This document shows, in pieces, positions 16,567 to 25,234 of a stretch of DNA of 64,000 nucleotides. The stretch covers positions 3,706,501-3,770,500 of the forward strand of contig NZ_VWNA01000001.1 in assembly GCF_009600605.1 (NCBI RefSeq), read 5' to 3'. The position numbers and the translations under genes are program-made. The notes below the pieces were generated by a model. It was not told where the DNA came from and searched no databases. It was given only the letters and a program-made list of their open reading frames with translations. This stretch comes from Segnochrobactrum spirostomi (GTDB taxonomy: Bacteria; Pseudomonadota; Alphaproteobacteria; Rhizobiales; Segnochrobactraceae). How positions within the stretch are numbered: the stretch's first letter is position 1; every line of letters starts with the position of its first letter.

Positions 16567-18459
16567 TCAGGACCGCTCGTCCGTGCGGTCCCGCCCTCGC
16601 GGCGGCCACGCCAGCGAGAAGTCTTCTCGCTCCAGCGTGAGGTTCGGATTGTAGGCCGGATCGTTGGCGAGCAGTGCGCCCCAGCGGCGCTGCATATAGG
16701 CGAACTCCGCGCGGAACCGTGTGAGCTTCACCGGATCGTCCTCGAGACCTCGGGTCGCCGACTCGTGATGATAGAGCTCGGCATAGGGCGTCCAGACGTT
16801 GCGGTAGCCGCGCTCGCGCAGCCGCAGGCAGAAATCGACATCGTTGTAAGCGATCTTGAGGTTCGTCTCGTCGAGCCCGCCGACCGCTTCGTAGAGCTCT
16901 TTGCGAACGACGAGGCAGGCGGCTGTCACGGCGCTGAGGGCTTGGCGGAGCACCGCGCGGCCGAGATAGCCCCTGTCGCCGCGCCGGAGGAAACGGAACG
17001 CGTGCCCGGCGACCCCGCCGATGCCGAGAACGATGCCGCCGTGCTGCAACCGGTCGTCGGGATACCATAGGGCGGCGCCGACCGCGCCCGTCTCTGGCCG
17101 CACCGCGAGCGAGACCATCTCGTCGAGCCAATCGGGTGAGATTACCTCGATGTCGTTGTTGACGAGCGCGAGGACGCTGCCGCGTGCCAGTCGGGCCGCC
17201 GCGTTGTTGAGGGCGGCGTAATCGAACGGTCGTTCGTCGCGGACGACGCGCACCCGCGGATCGGTCTCCATCTGCCGGAGATAGTTCAGCGTTTCAGGAT
17301 CGTCCGAGCCGTTGTCGACAACGAGGATCTCGAACGCGGGATAGGTCGTCTTCTCGAGGATCGAGGCGAGGCAGCGGGTGAGGAGGGCGAGCCCGTTCCG
17401 CGTCGGGATGAGGATCGTCACGAGGGGCGGGGGGACGGGTAGGGAGTAGCGGATGCGGGTACCGCCCTGCGCATCCGCGGCGGCGTCGGCCGCCGCGCCG
17501 GTCCGCGTGAGATGTTCGCGCAGCGCTGCCAGGGCGAGATCCGTGTCCTGGGGGATTGGCGGGCCGAGGCGGTGGTAGAGCACCTCGGCGACGTGGACGA
17601 TCGCCGCGCTTGGCAGACCTTCCAGGAAGCGGAGCGTGAGATCGAACCCATGTGCCCCCTCGAAGGCGGGCCGGAAGCCGCCGAGCGAGCGAACCCGGGA
17701 CAGGGCATAGGCTGCGACCTGGCCGAGGCCGCCGCGGGCGAGAAAGAACTCCGGATTCCAGTCCGGCTTGAAGGCGGGAGCGGTGCGGCGCCCGTCTGGG
17801 CCGAGGACGTCCTCATCGGAATAGAGAAGGGCCGCTTCGCGGTTGCCGACCGCGCTGCGGGCGAGCGCGAGAAGGGCGTCCGGGGCGAGGAGATCACCGG
17901 GATCGAGCGCGATCAGCCAATCGCCGCCGAGCCGCGTGAGTGCACGGTTCAAGGCATCGCCGATGCGCGGCGTCGCGCCGTCGAGGACGGTGATGCGCGG
18001 GTCCGCGGCCACGTCGGCCTCGTTGGCGGCCTCCCCAACCCAGGCGACCACGAGCTGCCAATGGGGATAGGTCTGATCGCGCACGGCGCGAAGGCTCGCC
18101 TCGAAGGCCGGGGCGCGGTCGTCGCTACACCAGAGGACGACGGCGAAGCGCGGCGGCTCGGCCCACGCCGCGATCTCTCTCGATGCGGCCTCCGGCGTGG
18201 TCGGGTGCTCGTAGAGCCCGAGCCAAGTGGTGTAATCGTCCTTGAACACCGCCCACCCATCGGGCGTGACGACCATGGCGCGGGCGAGGGCCTCGGTGCG
18301 CCGGATGAGGGCCGCGACGCCCTCGCGCCGCAGGATGCGGGCCACTTTGGCAGCGGACCGCACCAGGCCGCCTTCGTGGCGGACCATGCCCGGAAGCCGC
18401 CGAAGGGTCTTGCCGCCTTGCGTCAGCTTGGTGCGGATGCGTCGGCAGAGGCGGTTCAA
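16567..18459 (-). CDS. Two-domain family 2 glycosyltransferase
   Basis: The protein has up to 630 residues. The first GT2-like domain spans about residues 100-300 and includes LLYSDEDVLGPDGRR, the usual SDED metal motif of such proteins. A second, better-conserved GT2 domain begins at VTILIPTRNGLALLTRCL near residue 345 and includes ILVVDNGSDD and ALVNNDIEV. Proteins with this tandem plan often transfer rhamnose or related sugars to O-antigen or glycan chains; the donor here is not known. It is likely cytoplasmic and membrane-associated. The frame opens with a TTG at 18459 without a clear Shine-Dalgarno, so the start is uncertain (an ATG at 18387 is in frame). It lies next to rfbA and the HAD-UbiA gene. 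Confidence 0.85.
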   Translation of the reverse strand: MNRLCRRIRTKLTQGGKTLRRLPGMVRHEGGLVRSAAKVARILRREGVAALIRRTEALARAMVVTPDGWAVFKDDYTTWLGLYEHPTTPEAASREIAAWAEPPRFAVVLWCSDDRAPAFEASLRAVRDQTYPHWQLVVAWVGEAANEADVAADPRITVLDGATPRIGDALNRALTRLGGDWLIALDPGDLLAPDALLALARSAVGNREAALLYSDEDVLGPDGRRTAPAFKPDWNPEFFLARGGLGQVAAYALSRVRSLGGFRPAFEGAHGFDLTLRFLEGLPSAAIVHVAEVLYHRLGPPIPQDTDLALAALREHLTRTGAAADAAADAQGGTRIRYSLPVPPPLVTILIPTRNGLALLTRCLASILEKTTYPAFEILVVDNGSDDPETLNYLRQMETDPRVRVVRDERPFDYAALNNAAARLARGSVLALVNNDIEVISPDWLDEMVSLAVRPETGAVGAALWYPDDRLQHGGIVLGIGGVAGHAFRFLRRGDRGYLGRAVLRQALSAVTAACLVVRKELYEAVGGLDETNLKIAYNDVDFCLRLRERGYRNVWTPYAELYHHESATRGLEDDPVKLTRFRAEFAYMQRRWGALLANDPAYNPNLTLEREDFSLAWPPRGRDRTDERS

Positions 18460-18553
18460 GACGGCAGGCTCCGGTTTGCCAAGCGGTGCCGGCCACGGGT
18501 GGGCGTGCCGACCGGAACCGGATGGCTCGTCATCTCCCCTCGGCGGGCTCGGA

Positions 18554-20011
18554 TCAAGCCGAAAAGACGACGACGGCGATGCCCGCAGCCGCCGTGAGCA
18601 GGCTCACCTTGTCGGTGGTGGCGAAGACGACGGGGTCTTCGTGCATCTGGCCGCGATTGCAGAGGATCAGGATGCGGCTGATCCAATAAAGCACGATCGG
18701 GCAGAGCAGCCACAGCCGGTTCGGATGCTCGTAGAGCGCCCGGACCTCGGGGCTGTTCAGATAGAGTGCCACCACCGCGACCGCGCCATATCCCGCCGCG
18801 ACGCCGAGCGGCAGCATCACCCGCAGATCCTCGAAATGATAACCGCGGCCGGGCGGCGGCTCCTTGCCTGCCTTCTGCCGGTCGATCAATTCCGAGCAGC
18901 GTTTCACCGCGGCGAGGCTCAAGAACAGGAACAGCGAGAACATCATCAGCCACGGCGACCACGCCATGGAGAGCGCCGCCACACCGCCGAAGACGCGGAT
19001 CGTGTAGAGCCCGGCGAGGGTGATGACGTCGACCAGCACGCGCCGTTTCAGGATCAGCGAATAGACGATGGTCGAGGCATAATAGAGCGCCAGGATCACC
19101 GCGAAGCGCGGCGGCAGCAGCAGTGCGGTCAGGAAGGCGGCTGCGGCGAGGGCCGGCACCATGGCGACCCCGTGGAGCACCGGAACGTCGCCGGCCGCGA
19201 ACGGGCGGCGGCTCTTGGTGCGGTGTTCGCGGTCGGCCGGCAGATCGAGCAGGTCGTTCAGGATATAGGCGCTCGAGGCCGCGAGGCTGAAGCAGACGAA
19301 GGCGAGCAGGGCTGCGAGAACGTCTTCGAGCGTGAAGCGATGGCTTGCCAGGAGGGGGAGAAAGACGAGGACGTTCTTCGCCCATTGATGGACGCGCAGC
19401 GCCTTCACGTAGCGCCGGAGCTGGGTGCGTGGCCGCGCCAGCACCTCGGCGTCGGGAAGGGCGCGCAGCACGCGGGATTCGAAGGCCGAGGTCTCGGCGA
19501 CGACGATCGCCCGGCGCGCCTTGCGCCAGACCGGGATATCGACGTCTTGATTGCCGACATAATCGAAGCCGCCGGCGCCGAAGGCCGCTTCCAGGGCCGC
19601 CGCCTTGCGGTCGCCTTCGAGGTTGGTCGCGGCGTCCGTCGCAAAGACGCCGGCGAGCGGACCGATCGCGTCGGCGATCGCCTGAACCCACCGGCGTTCC
19701 GAGGCGGAGGCGAGGAACACCGGGCGGCCTTGCGCCTTGGCCTCGGCGATCAGTTCGACCACCTCGTGGCGGAGCGGGATGGTGTGGCCGTTGACCTCGA
19801 TCCGATCGGCGAGGGCGGTCTTGAGGTGGGCCTTGCCGTTCGAGAGCCAGAGCGGCAGGCGGTGGACCTGCAACGGGTGCTTGGCGACGAACTGGAGCGC
19901 CGATTCGTAGAGAAGATCGGTCTTGATGAGCGTTCCGTCGACATCGATGACGAGTGGAACGGGATCAGCGTCAGCGTTCAGTGCGTCGGGCGACAGGGCG
20001 ATGGACGTCAT
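18554..20011 (-). CDS. HAD phosphatase-UbiA fusion, polyprenyl-phosphate phosphoribosyltransferase-like
   Basis: This 485-residue protein joins two enzymes. Residues 1 to about 200 are a HAD-type hydrolase with the nucleophile motif IDVDGTLIKTD (Asp23, Asp25) and a GNQDVDIPVW block. The rest is a UbiA-family membrane transferase with about eight helices and the metal motif NDLLDLPADREHRTKSRRP near residue 251. That motif is of the decaprenyl-phosphate phosphoribosyltransferase kind (mycobacterial Rv3806c) rather than the quinone kind. A fusion would make polyprenyl-phospho-5-phosphoribose and remove its 5-phosphate in one polypeptide. The start at 20011 overlaps the GtrA stop (TAATG). The substrate is inferred from the motif and from DprE homologues at 55.8-58 kb. 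Confidence 0.82.
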   Translation of the reverse strand: MTSIALSPDALNADADPVPLVIDVDGTLIKTDLLYESALQFVAKHPLQVHRLPLWLSNGKAHLKTALADRIEVNGHTIPLRHEVVELIAEAKAQGRPVFLASASERRWVQAIADAIGPLAGVFATDAATNLEGDRKAAALEAAFGAGGFDYVGNQDVDIPVWRKARRAIVVAETSAFESRVLRALPDAEVLARPRTQLRRYVKALRVHQWAKNVLVFLPLLASHRFTLEDVLAALLAFVCFSLAASSAYILNDLLDLPADREHRTKSRRPFAAGDVPVLHGVAMVPALAAAAFLTALLLPPRFAVILALYYASTIVYSLILKRRVLVDVITLAGLYTIRVFGGVAALSMAWSPWLMMFSLFLFLSLAAVKRCSELIDRQKAGKEPPPGRGYHFEDLRVMLPLGVAAGYGAVAVVALYLNSPEVRALYEHPNRLWLLCPIVLYWISRILILCNRGQMHEDPVVFATTDKVSLLTAAAGIAVVVFSA

Positions 20012-20442
20012 TACAGGGCGCCCTTCACGCGATCGACTTCCGCCGGCTTGCTGCCGAACGAGAAGTGCTTGTGGGCGTAGTAGCTCGTCAGAACGGGGCT
20101 TGCGACGCCGATGACGTGGGCGATCGTCTCCGCGTGCCAAGTGAAGCCGAGGTAAGGGAACACATAGAGCGCAAGTCCGATGCTGACGAGCCAGACCTGG
20201 GCGAAGGCGACGGCATTGACGAGGGCAAAGCGACCGAACTCGCCGCCGACATGGCGTCCGGACGCGTCGAACACGAAGCGTCGGGCGAGCAGGAAGGCCG
20301 TCGTCATCCCGAACAGGTAGGCGACCGCCACCGCGGCCTCGTAATTCATGACCTGCGACAGCAGGATGCGCGACAGGACGTTCACGCCGGCCGCCAACCC
20401 GCCCGTCACGAGGAAGATCAGAAGGCGTTTTCCGTCATTCAT
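20011..20442 (-). CDS. GtrA-family membrane protein
   Basis: The 143-residue protein has four predicted membrane helices and the GtrA pattern (FLVTGGLAAGVNVLSRILLS at the start, then ARRFVFDASGR and YYAHKHFSFG). GtrA proteins are thought to help move lipid-linked sugars across the cytoplasmic membrane. The mycobacterial member Rv3789 is encoded beside dprE1/dprE2. Here the gene is coupled to the HAD-UbiA fusion on one side and overlaps the FAD oxidoreductase by four bases on the other. A role in handling a polyprenyl-phosphate sugar is likely by context. Confidence 0.85.
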   Translation of the reverse strand: MNDGKRLLIFLVTGGLAAGVNVLSRILLSQVMNYEAAVAVAYLFGMTTAFLLARRFVFDASGRHVGGEFGRFALVNAVAFAQVWLVSIGLALYVFPYLGFTWHAETIAHVIGVASPVLTSYYAHKHFSFGSKPAEVDRVKGAL

Positions 20443-21725
20443 GCCACAAGCGCTCTCTTCGCCATGATGCGTCCGAGCCGAACGCTTTCCGCGATGCCGC
20501 GGTCTTCCGGATAATAGAAGCAGGTATCGGCGATCTGGAGGCCGGCGATCGGCGTCTCGACCGGCGGGATCTTCGCCGCGAACCCGGGTTCGCAGACGGG
20601 CTGGGCGTAGCGGAGCCGGCCGACATGGGTGGCGAGGATATCCGCCTGCGTCAAAGCCGGATTGAGCCGTCGGATATAGGTGAACGCCTCGTCGATCAGG
20701 GCCTGATCGCTCCAGCCGAACTTCGGATGCGTTGTCGGCATATAATAGGGCACGTAGACGACGGTCTCCTGCGTCGGGCGCAGGTTTGAAAATTCGATGA
20801 TGCCGGGGATCTCGATCCCTGGATCCGAGATGTTGACCCAGAAGTGCGGGGTCACCGAGCGCTTCAGCTTGAACAGCAGGCAGCAGACGCCGACATTCTT
20901 GATGGCATCGTATTGCGCCCTGGAGCGCGCCGGCAGGTCTGGCACGAGATCGGAGACGAACGGCGTCGGCACCGTCGAGATTACCGCGTCGGCCGGCACG
21001 AAGCCGGACGGGGTTTCCACGCCCGTCACCCGGCCCTCGGCAACCACCACCCGGTTGGCCGGGCTTCCGACGCGCACCGCGCCGCCTTTCGTTTCGATCG
21101 CGCGAACGAGCGCATCGACGAGTGTCTGCGAGCCGCCGTCGATGTAGCCGAGCTCCTCCTGGAACAACGACCGGCGCGAGCGGCCCACGCGCTTGATGCG
21201 GGTCCACACCCAGGCGGCAGAGATATCGTCCGCATATTCGTAGAATTTGAGCCGGAACAGCGGTTCCCACAGACGCTTATAGACGTCGCGCCCGCACCAG
21301 CGTGTGATCCAGTCCTTCGCGGAGGTCTTTTCGAGCGCATCCCAGCGCTCGCGTCGGGTCGAGACGAAGGCGAGGAGGCCGTAGCGTAGCTTTCCGAGGA
21401 AATCGAGTTCGGAAAAGCGCAGGAGCGAGAGGGGATCGCCCCACGGATGCAGGGCGTTGCCGATGAAATAACCCATCGACGTCGGGGTCCACCGCATGCT
21501 GGCGCCGAGGCCGAGCTCTTCCAGCAGATCGAAGGTCGGCTGATCGGCCTTGCAGACGAAATGATAGAAGCGCTCGATCGACAGCCCGTCGAAATCGAAG
21601 TGCGCGGCCATTCCGCCCGCGACGGGGCCGGCCTCGAGGACGACGACCTCATGCCCGCCTTTGACCGCTTCGTAGCTGGCTGCAAGGCCCATGGCTCCGG
21701 CGCCGATGACGACGACACGCCCCAT
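20439..21725 (-). CDS. NAD(P)/FAD-dependent oxidoreductase (amine-oxidase-like)
   Basis: The 428-residue flavoprotein opens with VVVIGAGAMGLAASYEA, the dinucleotide-binding motif. EAGPVAGGMAAHFDFDG follows, as in protoporphyrinogen-oxidase- and UDP-galactopyranose-mutase-like proteins. A mid-region WVWTRIKRVGRSRRSLFQEE and the closing ADTCFYYPEDRGIAESV belong to a group commonly found in glycan gene clusters. The chemical reaction is not known. It is the first gene of the unit FAD oxidoreductase - GtrA - HAD-UbiA, with tight overlaps, which argues for a role in the same lipid-linked sugar pathway. Confidence 0.8.
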   Translation of the reverse strand: MGRVVVIGAGAMGLAASYEAVKGGHEVVVLEAGPVAGGMAAHFDFDGLSIERFYHFVCKADQPTFDLLEELGLGASMRWTPTSMGYFIGNALHPWGDPLSLLRFSELDFLGKLRYGLLAFVSTRRERWDALEKTSAKDWITRWCGRDVYKRLWEPLFRLKFYEYADDISAAWVWTRIKRVGRSRRSLFQEELGYIDGGSQTLVDALVRAIETKGGAVRVGSPANRVVVAEGRVTGVETPSGFVPADAVISTVPTPFVSDLVPDLPARSRAQYDAIKNVGVCCLLFKLKRSVTPHFWVNISDPGIEIPGIIEFSNLRPTQETVVYVPYYMPTTHPKFGWSDQALIDEAFTYIRRLNPALTQADILATHVGRLRYAQPVCEPGFAAKIPPVETPIAGLQIADTCFYYPEDRGIAESVRLGRIMAKRALVA

Positions 21726-21826
21726 TCCCGATCCCCGTGCACCAAATCACGGCGTCAACTGAGCCGTGCCGCCCCCGCCTCGCCGTCTAGCACTGTTCCG
21801 GCCTTCGGCAAACCCTCACAAAGGCT

Positions 21827-22474
21827 TCAAACCGTGAAGGTTCCGTGACTGGCCTGCGCGGCGAGAAGATCGATCGCCATGGCGAGTTTCTCGTCGATGA
21901 TCGCCAGATATTCGGTCCAGTCCTCGAGGGTGGCGACATCGGTGCGGCCGTCGCTGATCCCACGCAGACCGACGAGCGGGATACCAAAGAGCTGTGCGGC
22001 CCGCAGGACGGCGAAGCTCTCCATATCGACCATGTCGGCCGTGATGGAATCGTAGGCCGCGCCGGACACGACGGACGCGCCCGTCGCGAGGCTCGCCGCC
22101 GCCACGCCCTCGATGCGGTGGGGCAGCACGACGGTCGCCGGAAGGCCGAGGAAGGGCGTCACGCCCTTCTCGAAGCCGAACGCGGAGGCATCCATGTCGC
22201 GGTAGCTTATGCTCGCTGCCTGATAAATCCCGCAGTGGTCGAGATTGCGCGAGCCCGCCGAGCCGAGTGAGCAGACGAGGTGGGGCCGACGTCCGGTGTG
22301 AGCGAGCGTGCCGAGCGCGGCGGTCGTGACGGTCGCCGCCTCCACCGGGCCGACACCGCAGACGAGCGGATCGATCCGGGCGCGCAGATGGGCGCCATAT
22401 TCCTGTTCCGTCGCCATGACGAAGAGGACGTCGAGACCTCCGATCGAGGTCACGTGGCGGCTGTAATCGCGCAT
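21827..22474 (-). CDS. 5'-methylthioadenosine/S-adenosylhomocysteine nucleosidase-like protein
   Basis: The 215-residue protein is of the purine nucleoside phosphorylase/nucleosidase fold. It shows FVMATEQEYGAHL at the start, LVCGVGPVEAATVT, the conserved DMESFAVLRAAQLFGIP, and LRGISDGR, whose Asp is the expected catalytic acid. MTA/SAH nucleosidases recycle by-products of methylation and polyamine synthesis in the cytoplasm. I start at the ATG at 22474; a TTG seven codons further upstream is also in frame. It stands alone, about 130 bases from the polyol operon. The hopanoid phosphorylase HpnG is a related alternative, but no hopanoid genes are near. Confidence 0.78.
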   Translation of the reverse strand: MRDYSRHVTSIGGLDVLFVMATEQEYGAHLRARIDPLVCGVGPVEAATVTTAALGTLAHTGRRPHLVCSLGSAGSRNLDHCGIYQAASISYRDMDASAFGFEKGVTPFLGLPATVVLPHRIEGVAAASLATGASVVSGAAYDSITADMVDMESFAVLRAAQLFGIPLVGLRGISDGRTDVATLEDWTEYLAIIDEKLAMAIDLLAAQASHGTFTV

Positions 22475-22549
22475 CTTGAAGCTTCCCGGCGGCAAGTCGC
22501 GGCCGGAACGGCCGGCCCGGCTCGATCCTACGGGTCGACGCGCTTAAGG

Positions 22550-22600
22550 GAACCCCCGCTCCGTACGGGCGGGCAAATCGGCTGTGGTCGGCGGGGGTTT
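22550..22600 (-). terminator. Possible terminator of the polyol operon
   Basis: GAACCCCCGC and GCGGGGGTTT lie about 31 bases apart, just downstream of the last gene of the polyol operon on the minus strand. A nine-base GC-rich stem with a long loop could form. No strong T-run follows, so this is a weak call. Confidence 0.3.
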
Positions 22601-22606
22601 AACGCC

Positions 22607-23332
22607 TCAATCGGTCATGAAGCCGCCGTCGACCGGCATCGCGACCCCATTCACCATCGAGGCCCCGTCGGAGAGGAGGTAAAGGACGACGTCGGCGATC
22701 TCCTCCGGCGCCGCGAAATGGCCGAGCGGAATGCGCGATAGCATGCCGGCGGATTTCGCCGGATCGCTCCACGCTTTCACCGCCATCGGCGTCAGCGTCA
22801 CCGTCGGATTGACGGCGTTGACGCGGATGCCCTGGCGGCCGAGCTCATTGGCCATCACCCGGGTCATCGCATCGAGGGCGCCCTTCGAGGCGCAATAAGC
22901 GGCGTGGTCGGCAAAGCCGATGAACGAGGCTACGGACGAAACATTAACGATGGCGCCGGGAAGACCGCGCGCGATGCGCTCGCGGGCATATTCCTGGGCG
23001 AGGACCATCGGTGCGCGCACATTGACGGCATAGAGGAAATCGAAGGTCTCCTCGGTCACGTCGACGAAAGCATCGAGCGCGGTCGTGCCGGCATTGTTGA
23101 CGAGATAATCGACGGGCAGGGCGTCGCGTGCCGCCTTGCGGGTTGCGGCCGCGTCGGACAGATCCACCACGATCGACCGGCAGCCGATCTCCGCCTCGAG
23201 GCTTTCGAGATCGCCGGCGGTGCGGGTCACGGCGACGACGGAGGCGCCGCGTGCCGCCGCCGCCTTCGCGATCGCCCGGCCGATGCCTTTGCCGGCGCCG
23301 GTCACGAGCACGGTCTTGCCGCTGAGGTCCAT
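22607..23332 (-). CDS. SDR oxidoreductase, L-xylulose/carbonyl reductase-like
   Basis: The 241-residue classical SDR has TGAGKGIGRAIA near residue 11, the NNAG motif, and YCASKGALDAM with the catalytic Tyr-x-x-x-Lys near residue 152. Its compact N-terminus and DLSD block after the first domain resemble dicarbonyl/L-xylulose reductases. It ends the polyol operon, so interconversion of a keto-sugar and a polyol with NAD(P)H is the likely job. The exact substrate is not visible. It is 11 bases from the upstream SDR gene. Confidence 0.82.
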   Translation of the reverse strand: MDLSGKTVLVTGAGKGIGRAIAKAAAARGASVVAVTRTAGDLESLEAEIGCRSIVVDLSDAAATRKAARDALPVDYLVNNAGTTALDAFVDVTEETFDFLYAVNVRAPMVLAQEYARERIARGLPGAIVNVSSVASFIGFADHAAYCASKGALDAMTRVMANELGRQGIRVNAVNPTVTLTPMAVKAWSDPAKSAGMLSRIPLGHFAAPEEIADVVLYLLSDGASMVNGVAMPVDGGFMTD

Positions 23333-23343
23333 GAACGCTCTCC

Positions 23344-24117
23344 CTACCAGCAGGTGAAGCCGCCATCGGCGACGACCACGGCGCCCGTCATCAGGCTCGC
23401 GGCATCGGAGGCGAGGAAATGCACGACGGAGGCGATCTCGTCGGGCTGGCCGAGGCGGCCCATCGGAGTGTCGCGCAGCCACACGTCGAGCATGCCCGGC
23501 GTGTTCTTGGCGTAGATCGTGAGGGGCGTCTCGATATAGGTCGGCGCCACCGCATTGACGCGCACGCCGCGACCCGCCCATTCGGCGGCGAGCGAGCGGG
23601 TGAGATGGTGCACCGCCGCCTTCGAGGCGTTGTAATGGGTCTGCATCTGCGGGCGGTTGACGATGAGGCCCGAGATCGAACCGATGTTCACGATCGCGCC
23701 GCGGCCCGCCGCCAGCATGTGCCGGCCGAAAGCACGATTGCACCAGAAGACGCCGTTGTAGTTGACGCCGTTGACGCGCAGCCAGTCCTCGTCCGAGGTG
23801 TCCTCGGCGCCCGCTCCCGCGCCGCCGATCCCCGCATTGGCGACCAGGATGTCGATCCGGCCGTGCCGTTCGGCAAGGGCGTCGGCGGCCGCGGTCACGG
23901 CCTTCGAGTCGGTCACGTCGAGCCCGATCGCCTCAGCCGCATAGCCCTTCGCGGTGAGAGCGGCCTGGCCGTCTTCCGCGGCCTCGGGATTGACATCGGC
24001 GATCACGATATGGGCACCGGCTTCGCCGAGCGCTTCGGCGCAGGCCAGCCCGATGCCGCGGCCCCCGCCCGTCACGACGGCAATCCGGCCGTCGAGCCTG
24101 AGCTTGTCGAGATACAT
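23344..24117 (-). CDS. SDR oxidoreductase, galactitol/polyol 2-dehydrogenase-like
   Basis: The 257-residue SDR has TGGGRGIGLACA near residue 16, NAGIGG, and HYNASKAAVHHLTRSLAAEW with catalytic Tyr and Lys near residue 160. It resembles the galactitol dehydrogenase of Rhodobacter in its unusual NRAFGRHM and SGLIVNRPQ stretches and its C-terminal ADGGFTCW. It probably oxidises a polyol to a ketose with NAD. It lies between the ATPase of the polyol importer and a second SDR, all on the same strand. Confidence 0.85.
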   Translation of the reverse strand: MYLDKLRLDGRIAVVTGGGRGIGLACAEALGEAGAHIVIADVNPEAAEDGQAALTAKGYAAEAIGLDVTDSKAVTAAADALAERHGRIDILVANAGIGGAGAGAEDTSDEDWLRVNGVNYNGVFWCNRAFGRHMLAAGRGAIVNIGSISGLIVNRPQMQTHYNASKAAVHHLTRSLAAEWAGRGVRVNAVAPTYIETPLTIYAKNTPGMLDVWLRDTPMGRLGQPDEIASVVHFLASDAASLMTGAVVVADGGFTCW

Positions 24118-24159
24118 GGGATTTTATCCTCCCGTCCGCATGGGCTGATTGTGGTCGCG

Positions 24160-25224
24160 TCAGAGCCGCCGGCCGCTCGCCTTGTCGAAGAGATGGGTCG
24201 TCGCCGGATCGGGGCGGATGCCGAGCGTCGAGCCCGGTGGCACGGCGATGCGCTCGCGAAATACGCCGACGATGTCGGTCTGGCCGAGCTTCATGAACAC
24301 CTGCGTCTCCGAGCCGGTCGGCTCCAACACCGATACGGTGGCGCCGATCCCGTCCGGATCGAGCGCGAGGTGTTCGGGGCGGATGCCATAGACGACGGCT
24401 TGACCGTCGCGGGCTTCCGCGGGCGCGCCGGCCAAGGGCAGGCGCAGGCCGTCCTCGGTGACGAAGTGCGCGCCGCCCTCGAGCGAGAGCCGGCCATCGA
24501 TGAAGTTCATCGCCGGCGAGCCGATGAAGCCTGCGACGAACAGGTTCGCCGGCTGATCGTAGAGGTCGAGCGGGGCGCCGATCTGCTCGACGATGCCGTC
24601 GTGCATCACGACGATCTTGTCGGCCATCGTCATCGCTTCGATCTGGTCGTGGGTGACGTAGATCGTCGTCGTCTTGAGCCGCTGGTGCAGTTCCTTGATC
24701 TCGACCCGCATCTGCACCCGGAGCTTGGCGTCGAGGTTCGAGAGCGGCTCATCGAACAGGAAGACCTGCGGATCGCGCACGATGGCGCGGCCCATGGCGA
24801 CACGCTGGCGCTGGCCGCCGGAGAGCTGGCGCGGATAGCGGTCGAGCAGCTTGTCGAGTGCCAGGATGGAGGCGGCGCGCTTCACCTTCGCCTCGATCTC
24901 GGGCTTCGGCGTGCCCTTGAGGCGGAGCGAGAAGCTCATATTGTCCGCGACGTTCATATGCGGATAGAGCGCGTAGTTCTGGAACACCATGGCGATGTCC
25001 CGCTCCTTCGGCGGCTTGTCGTTGACGACTTTGCCGCCGATCGCGACCGTGCCCGAGGAGATCTCCTCGAGGCCTGCGATCATGCGAAGAAGCGTCGACT
25101 TCCCGCATCCCGACGGGCCGACCAGGATGACGAACTCGCCGTCCGCGATGTCGAACGAGACGCCGTGGATAACCTCGACCGAGGCGTAGCGCTTCTTGAC
25201 GTCCTTGATGGTGACGGGGGCCAT
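24160..25224 (-). CDS. ugpC: ABC transporter ATP-binding protein, UgpC/MalK type
   Basis: The 354-residue ATPase belongs to the sugar-import CUT1 family. Walker A GPSGCGKST is near residue 37, the signature LSGGQRQRVAMGRA near 134, and Walker B FLFDEPLSNLDAKLR follows. The switch His is in YVTHDQIEAM. The C-terminal third is the regulatory TOBE-like domain with IRPEHLALDPDG. It serves the two permeases and the binding protein upstream in the same operon. The name ugpC is generic for the family and does not mean glycerol-3-phosphate; the operon suggests a polyol. Confidence 0.9.
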   Translation of the reverse strand: MAPVTIKDVKKRYASVEVIHGVSFDIADGEFVILVGPSGCGKSTLLRMIAGLEEISSGTVAIGGKVVNDKPPKERDIAMVFQNYALYPHMNVADNMSFSLRLKGTPKPEIEAKVKRAASILALDKLLDRYPRQLSGGQRQRVAMGRAIVRDPQVFLFDEPLSNLDAKLRVQMRVEIKELHQRLKTTTIYVTHDQIEAMTMADKIVVMHDGIVEQIGAPLDLYDQPANLFVAGFIGSPAMNFIDGRLSLEGGAHFVTEDGLRLPLAGAPAEARDGQAVVYGIRPEHLALDPDGIGATVSVLEPTGSETQVFMKLGQTDIVGVFRERIAVPPGSTLGIRPDPATTHLFDKASGRRL

Positions 25225-25234
25225 GGCGCTCTCT

